The notes under the pieces are model-generated. The model was not told where the DNA came from and ran no database searches. It worked only from the letters and a program-made list of their open reading frames with translations. Positions 6,674 to 10,230 of a stretch of 10,230 nucleotides of DNA are shown one piece after another; position 1 is the first letter of the stretch, and each line of letters starts with the position of its first letter. The stretch lies in NCBI GenBank assembly GCA_021820825.1, contig JAKADD010000064.1, forward strand, positions 1 to 10,230, given 5' to 3'. This DNA is from Bacillota bacterium. Its GTDB lineage: Bacteria > Bacillota > Bacilli > Alicyclobacillales > SLC66. Both the position numbers and the translations under genes were made by a program.

Positions 6674-7522
6674 TCAACGTTTCTTCGCAACCCACAACCT
6701 GGTGATCAAATTGATGATCAAGGCAATGATCACCAGGACAAGACTGCCCGTCCACGCTTCCTGTTGCCAGTCCGAGTATGGACTGAGGGCGTATTCAAAT
6801 ATCTGCAGAGGAACCGCCGCGACAGGCTGCATCATATTGGTTGCCCAAAATTGATTCCCAAAAGCCGTGAACAAAAGGGGCGCCGTTTCACCCAGAACGC
6901 GCGAAAATGCGAGTAGAAACCCCGTTACAACGCCCCCGATTGCGGTCGGCAGCACGATGCGCAGCCAGACTTGCGCTTGCCGGGCGCCAACAGCCCAGCC
7001 CCCTTCCCGGATCGAGACGGGCACCTGTTGCAAGGCTTGATCCGTGGCGCGAGCGATGACTGGAATCATCAATATGGCAAGCGCCACGCTGCCGGAGATT
7101 CCCGAAAAACCGCCCATGGGCTTTACGACGATCGCATACGCGAGCAACCCCACCACGATCGAAGGAACACCAGACAAAACATCCGTTAAAAACCTCGCGA
7201 AACTTTTGAACCACCCTGCACGTATTTCCGACATAAAAATTCCAGCGCCAATTCCTAAAGGAATACTGATCAGGGAGGCAACCCCTACGATTTCCAGACT
7301 GCCAACAATCGCATTGCTCATTCCGCCCGGTATTCCTGTCGGTGTTGTGGGAAGCGTGAAAAACTGTAAATTAAGTCCAGGCAGTCCTTTGTAAATGACA
7401 TAGCCAAAGACAAGGAATAAGGGAAGCACGGCTAACATGAGCAGCAGGCCCATCAGTCCAGTGAAGGCATGATTCCAGATCTGCCTGGACAAACGCAGGG
7501 CGGATTTGCGTTTGGCATCCAT
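6674..7522 (-). CDS. pstA: Phosphate ABC transporter permease PstA
   Basis: Membrane permease that pairs with PstC to form the phosphate translocation path. The 282-residue protein shows about six hydrophobic segments starting with a helix near 20-45, and the cytoplasmic EAA-type loop EGGWAVGARQAQVWLRIVLP that contacts PstB. The GVPSIVVGLLAY segment is typical of PstA. The ATG at 7522 overlaps the pstC stop by one base (TAATG), implying translational coupling, and GAGGAG (7538-7533) lies 10 nt upstream inside the end of pstC. A longer reading from a TTG at 7552 is rejected because it extends into pstC without a ribosome site. Confidence 0.96.
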   Translation of the reverse strand: MDAKRKSALRLSRQIWNHAFTGLMGLLLMLAVLPLFLVFGYVIYKGLPGLNLQFFTLPTTPTGIPGGMSNAIVGSLEIVGVASLISIPLGIGAGIFMSEIRAGWFKSFARFLTDVLSGVPSIVVGLLAYAIVVKPMGGFSGISGSVALAILMIPVIARATDQALQQVPVSIREGGWAVGARQAQVWLRIVLPTAIGGVVTGFLLAFSRVLGETAPLLFTAFGNQFWATNMMQPVAAVPLQIFEYALSPYSDWQQEAWTGSLVLVIIALIINLITRLWVAKKR

Positions 7523-8433
7523 TACATACCAACTCCTCTCGTTGACCGCCAAACGAGCAAGCGGGCGACGCCATAAAATAGAGCCGTCAATAAAAGGAGC
7601 ACCAACCCGATCTCATTCAGGGCAGAAATATACAGCTGATACGTTGCCTCTGTAAATTCATTGGCGATCACGCTCGCGAGCGTGTAGCCCGGAGCAAACA
7701 TGGAACCGGAGATTTGCGGTCTGTTGCCAATGACCATGGTCACCGCGATCGTTTCACTGACAGCGCGTCCAAATCCCAACATCAGGGCGCCGATGATTCC
7801 CGATCTCGCAAATGGCAGTGAAATCACGCGAATGACTTCGAATTTTGTAGCGCCTATGGCGAGAGCGCCCTCGTGAATCTCCCTTGGAACAGCGAGCAGT
7901 ACATCGCGGGCCATGGCCGTAATGGTCGGCAGTATCATGATGGACAAAATCAGTCCACCTGCCAAGTAACCGACGCCAAGCGACGCGCCGCGGAAAAATG
8001 GCAAAAATCCAAAATTCCTTGCCAAAAAAGGTTCCCCCACGCCTTGCAGCCAGGGCACCATGACGTACAGTCCCCACAGTCCGTAGACCACGCTCGGAAT
8101 GGCCGCCAATAATTCAATGAGTACGCCAAGCGAAGAGCGCACTCTGCCGCGGCTGTAAAAAGTTAAAAATACCGCTGCCCCCAGCCCGATCACTCCAGCC
8201 GCGACAAGTGAAAAAAGGGATGTCACAACGGTGCCGAACAGGAACGGCAACCCTCCAAATATTTGGTGGACTGGGTCCCACGTTGTTCCGAGCAGAAAGC
8301 CCCAACCAAATCGCGCAATAGAATCTGCTGATTGATTCCCCAGCATGATCAAAAACAACACGATTAGCAGAGGAAGCAAAAGCACAGAGGCCCAAATCCA
8401 TACCTGCGCTATTTTATCCCGCAAAAGACTCAC
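7522..8433 (-). CDS. pstC: Phosphate ABC transporter permease PstC
   Basis: Partner of PstA in the phosphate channel. The 303-residue protein has an N-terminal helix near 10-35, then the core helices, with IPSVVYGLWGLY, ILPTITAMARDVL and the EAA loop EGALAIGATKFEVIRVISLP that docks on PstB; RAVSETIAVTMVIGN follows. The GTG at 8433 is chosen because GAGGAG (8446-8441) lies 7 nt before it. An in-frame GTG at 8448 contributes its own bases to that site and has no good site of its own. The gene is preceded by the large hairpin that separates it from pstS, and it ends in a TAATG overlap with pstA. Confidence 0.96.
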   Translation of the reverse strand: MSLLRDKIAQVWIWASVLLLPLLIVLFLIMLGNQSADSIARFGWGFLLGTTWDPVHQIFGGLPFLFGTVVTSLFSLVAAGVIGLGAAVFLTFYSRGRVRSSLGVLIELLAAIPSVVYGLWGLYVMVPWLQGVGEPFLARNFGFLPFFRGASLGVGYLAGGLILSIMILPTITAMARDVLLAVPREIHEGALAIGATKFEVIRVISLPFARSGIIGALMLGFGRAVSETIAVTMVIGNRPQISGSMFAPGYTLASVIANEFTEATYQLYISALNEIGLVLLLLTALFYGVARLLVWRSTRGVGM

Positions 8434-8450
8434 CAGAAGTCTCCTCACAG

Positions 8451-8464
8451 TTCAAGTGTTTGAA
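8451..8464. repeat. Small perfect inverted repeat just before pstC
   Basis: TTCAA at 8451-8455 and TTGAA at 8460-8464 flank GTGT. It lies 5 bases upstream of the pstC ribosome binding site and 6 bases from the larger hairpin. It could form a minor stem near the translation start or be chance. Confidence 0.25.
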
Positions 8465-8470
8465 ACGTCA

Positions 8471-8506
8471 GTATACTCTTGAGCGCACTGGCGCCCAAGA
8501 GTATAC
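8471..8506 (-). promoter_or_regulatory. Large stem-loop between pstS and pstC, likely attenuator or mRNA 3'-end stabiliser
   Basis: GTATACTCTTG (8471-8481) is the exact reverse complement of CAAGAGTATAC (8496-8506), and GCGC (8483-8486) pairs with GCGC (8491-8494) around a four-base loop. The one remaining position is A/C on the plus strand but G-U in the minus-strand RNA, so the transcript of the pst operon forms an uninterrupted 16-bp stem, showing which strand it serves. No T-run follows, so partial read-through is expected. Such elements after the binding-protein gene let its mRNA accumulate above that of the permease genes. Confidence 0.7.
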
Positions 8507-8532
8507 ATAAATTGCAGGGTTTCAGACAAAAC

Positions 8533-9609
8533 CTATTTCAATGTGGCCAACAGTCGATGAGCCTGCGCCCGAATATTGGCTGGCAACGGAACATAATCGA
8601 CAGTGGCCGCCTGCGCCTGACCGGGGCCTTCCATCCAGTCAAACAATTTCACAACGGCATTTTTAGTAGCCACATTCGGCTGTTTCTTATACAGGAGAAC
8701 CCACGAGTATCCAGAAATCGGGTAACTGTTTTTACCTGGCTCCCATACAATCGAAAAGTTTGTGGAAGTAACGCCAGGCTTCTGGGCGGCGGCGACAGCG
8801 ACAGTTGCAGGCGACGGCAAGAGATACTGACCTGCGCGGTTTTTCACAAAACCGTAGGCCATATGTGTCTGAAGAACATAGGCGAGTTCAACATAGCCGA
8901 TGGCGCCCACTGTATTGCGGACATTCTCCGCCACCGCTTCGTTGCCTTTGCCGCCAATCCCCACTGGCCAGTTCACCGATTTGCCGCGTCCGATCTGTTT
9001 GGCCCATTGTGGGCTGATGGTGCTGAGAAAATCGCTGAAAATGTAGGTGGTGCCAGATCCATCAGAGCGGTGAACGACGACGATCGGCAGATTGGGCAGC
9101 TTCACGCCGCTATTTAGCACCTGCAGTTGATGCGCATTCCATTTTCTGATCTTGCCCAGATAGATGTCCGCAATCACCTGGGGAGTGAATTTCAAACGCT
9201 GTTTGACGGTGGGCAGGTTGTAAGAAATCGCTTCGCCGCCAAGCGCGATTGGAAGTTGAACAACCGCCCCGCCGCCCGCTTCTGCTTTCTTTACTTCGCC
9301 GGAGTTCATGGGAACGTCCGAAGCGCCAAAATTAACCGTGCGGGCAGTGAATTGCTGAATTCCGCCGCCGCTTCCTATTGAACTATAATTCACCTGTACA
9401 TGGTATTGTTCGCCGTACACATAAAAAGCTTTATTAAAAAACGGGTAGTCGAATGTTGAACCCGCACCGGTCAATGATGTGACAGCCGCAACGCGGTGGG
9501 CAGACGCAGCGTTCGCCGCCTGCGCAAAGGCTTGACCGCCGCTTTGAAATGCGACGCCAGAAAGAACTGCCAAGCCCGCAAGCGCAATACTCATATGTCT
9601 TTTATTCAT
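8533..9609 (-). CDS. pstS: Phosphate-binding protein PstS (secreted, no lipobox)
   Basis: Extracytoplasmic solute-binding protein that captures phosphate and delivers it to PstCA. The 358-residue protein begins at ATG 9609, 8 nt after AAGGG (9622-9618); a GTG at 9618 abuts that site and is rejected. Residues 1-31 form a Sec signal peptide: MNKRH, a hydrophobic core near 7-21, and a likely cleavage after AFAQA at 27-31. Phosphate-contact motifs are GAGST at 48-52, SSIGSGGG at 76-83, GASDVPM at 95-101 and HRSDGSGTT at 180-188. Gram-positive PstS proteins are normally lipoproteins, but no Cys follows the signal core and I see none in the mature chain. First gene of the pst operon, behind the candidate Pho-box promoter and followed by a strong hairpin. 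Confidence 0.95.
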   Translation of the reverse strand: MNKRHMSIALAGLAVLSGVAFQSGGQAFAQAANAASAHRVAAVTSLTGAGSTFDYPFFNKAFYVYGEQYHVQVNYSSIGSGGGIQQFTARTVNFGASDVPMNSGEVKKAEAGGGAVVQLPIALGGEAISYNLPTVKQRLKFTPQVIADIYLGKIRKWNAHQLQVLNSGVKLPNLPIVVVHRSDGSGTTYIFSDFLSTISPQWAKQIGRGKSVNWPVGIGGKGNEAVAENVRNTVGAIGYVELAYVLQTHMAYGFVKNRAGQYLLPSPATVAVAAAQKPGVTSTNFSIVWEPGKNSYPISGYSWVLLYKKQPNVATKNAVVKLFDWMEGPGQAQAATVDYVPLPANIRAQAHRLLATLK

Positions 9610-9646
9610 GATACACACCCTTCTGAATTTGTATTTTTCAATACTT

Positions 9647-9652
9647 ACTATA
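9647..9652 (-). promoter_or_regulatory. pstS: -10 element of the pstS promoter
   Basis: TATAGT on the minus strand differs at one base from the TATAAT consensus. No good -35 lies 16-18 bases upstream (AGCTTT at 17), which is usual for activator-dependent promoters. The predicted start near 9640 gives a leader of about 30 bases to the ATG. Confidence 0.5.
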
Positions 9653-9661
9653 GAGATGGAT

Positions 9662-9700
9662 TGTGTAAGAAAGCTAGATTTCGCGTAAAGAAAGCATTAA
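9662..9700 (-). promoter_or_regulatory. Candidate PhoP-box array upstream of pstS
   Basis: On the minus strand four hexamers recur at an exact 11-base step: TTAATG (9700-9695), TTTACG (9689-9684), TCTAGC (9678-9673) and TACACA (9667-9662). Against the Bacillus PhoP repeat TT(A/C/T)A(C/T)A they match at 5, 5, 3 and 5 of 6 positions. Relative to the predicted start they span about -60 to -22, the position known for PhoP-activated promoters of this group. No phoP or phoR gene is in the window. Confidence 0.55.
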
Positions 9701-9874
9701 GGTTTCCCTTGTGGATATTCATCCTGGGCGCGCAGAAGACGGCTGCCCCTCCCAGCACTGCAGGCAGCGTGAGCAACCATGCTGCCACCGGCGACTGTTC
9801 CGCTGACCTGCATTTCTGCGCTTTCAGTGGCGGCCGCCGTCTTGCCGCGCCAAAACTGTCGGCTCTGATTGACT
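9701..9874. other. GC-rich intergenic stretch with no supported gene
   Basis: Part of the 332-base gap between pstS and the oxidoreductase gene. It is richer in GC than the adjoining promoter region and holds short inverted repeats such as GCTGCC/GGCAGC around 9742-9769 and a GGCGGCCGCC palindrome near 9830-9839. Open frames on both strands lack ribosome binding sites and recognisable motifs. I see no further function. Confidence 0.4.
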
Positions 9875-9910
9875 GCAAGCAGCCCGTCGCGCTTGCGACG
9901 GGCTGCTTGC
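9875..9910 (-). terminator. Perfect 16-bp hairpin, likely terminator of the oxidoreductase gene
   Basis: Bases 9875-9890 are the exact reverse complement of 9895-9910 around the loop GCTT. It starts 31 bases after the stop codon of the minus-strand oxidoreductase gene. No T-run follows on either strand, as with the hairpin at 437-472. Confidence 0.65.
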
Positions 9911-9941
9911 TACAGACTTGCGAAATGCCACAACAGTGGGT

Positions 9942-10230
9942 CTAATCGAAATATACCGCTTTACCTGTCCGGGCCGATTCATAGACTGCAGCCAGGATCT
10001 CTGTGACAACCAGCGCCTGTTCAGGTTTTACAACCGGGTCGACGCCGTTCTGGACGGCCGCGATCCATTCCTTGGCTTCCCGGTCGGCAGAACTGTCTTC
10101 TTTACCATCGTAAAAATCGACGCCGCCCGCTTCGAGTTGCACCTGAGTGGCGTAGAGTTTGCCGAAATTCTCGCCATTGATGCGCAGTCCATCCTGCATA
10201 TCCGCTCCGCCTTCCGTGCCGCAGAGTGTG
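9942..10230 (-). CDS. Gfo/Idh/MocA-family oxidoreductase, C-terminal fragment
   Basis: About the last 95 residues of a gene that enters from beyond the window; the frame is open to the edge and stops with TAG at 9944-9942. The fragment reads through LCGTEGGADMQDGL, a typical 'G-T-x-G-x' strand of the C-terminal substrate domain, and ends with EWIAAVQNGVDPVVKPEQALVVTEILAAVYESARTGKAVYFD, whose 'P-x-x-x-x-x-x-AL-x-V-x-x-IL-x-A-x-Y-x-S-A-x-x-G' pattern is characteristic of the family. These enzymes are NAD(P)-dependent dehydrogenases acting on sugars, inositols and related compounds. The Rossmann domain and catalytic Lys are outside the window, so substrate cannot be given. An ATG at 10199 is internal, not the start. 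Confidence 0.88.
   Translation of the reverse strand, partial: TLCGTEGGADMQDGLRINGENFGKLYATQVQLEAGGVDFYDGKEDSSADREAKEWIAAVQNGVDPVVKPEQALVVTEILAAVYESARTGKAVYFD

Noticed and set aside
9648..9878. Minus-strand 76-codon frame with a hydrophobic stretch between pstS and the oxidoreductase gene
   Set aside because: It would start at a TTG inside the terminator hairpin with no ribosome site and would run through the candidate Pho boxes to the -10 of pstS. More likely non-coding.
9496..9945. Plus-strand 149-codon frame spanning the pstS 5' end and the intergenic gap
   Set aside because: Overlaps the pstS signal peptide region antisense and both regulatory elements; no coding signature.
1..10230. 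CRISPR array, tRNA or rRNA gene, insertion sequence or prophage gene
   Set aside because: No regularly spaced direct repeats, cloverleaf, ribosomal RNA motif, transposase or phage gene could be seen.

Overview
The window looks like chromosome from a moderately GC-rich, low-complexity-free Bacillota (Firmicutes), plausibly an acidophilic or soil Bacillales/Alicyclobacillus-type organism. This is inferred from the very strong GAGGAG/GGAGG-type ribosome binding sites with 6-10 nt spacing, the use of GTG starts, a Bacillus-style ThiF with the extra C-terminal module, and a Bacillus-like Pho-box arrangement. The genus cannot be fixed from this sequence alone. Genes are densely packed. No tRNA, rRNA, insertion sequence, CRISPR array or phage gene was seen.

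Layout. (1) 2-415, plus strand: C-terminal part of an unidentified protein, with a faint resemblance to the tail of thiazole-forming RiPP maturation proteins. (2) 437-472: strong hairpin between convergent genes. (3) 477-1529, minus: ThiF/MoeB-type adenylyltransferase. (4) 1530-1760: divergent intergenic region with two small foldable elements. (5) 1761-2876 and 2900-3577, plus: a two-gene unit of a nitronate monooxygenase and a divergent uracil-DNA-glycosylase-superfamily protein. (6) 3578-5035, minus: a 14-helix MFS (DHA2-type) exporter whose stop codon abuts that of the glycosylase-like gene. Its promoter carries an imperfect inverted repeat that looks like an operator. (7) 5220-9609, minus: a complete high-affinity phosphate uptake operon, pstS-pstC-pstA-pstB-phoU. 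It has a candidate PhoP-box array and -10 element upstream of pstS and a large stem-loop between pstS and pstC. (8) 9875-9910: hairpin terminating the next gene. (9) 9942-10230, minus: C-terminal end of a Gfo/Idh/MocA-family oxidoreductase running off the window.

How the parts work together. In the pst operon the secreted binding protein PstS captures phosphate, PstC and PstA form the membrane channel, PstB drives transport, and PhoU links transporter state to the Pho two-component signal. The genes are tightly spaced (pstC and pstA overlap at TAATG). The exception is the pstS-pstC junction, where a 16-bp hairpin would let pstS mRNA accumulate above the rest. The other genes appear to be independent housekeeping or detoxification functions.

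I did not find a convincing undescribed multi-gene system. The items most worth checking are the divergent glycosylase-like protein coupled to a nitronate monooxygenase, the apparent absence of a lipobox in PstS, the Pho-box array, and the candidate operator of the MFS exporter.
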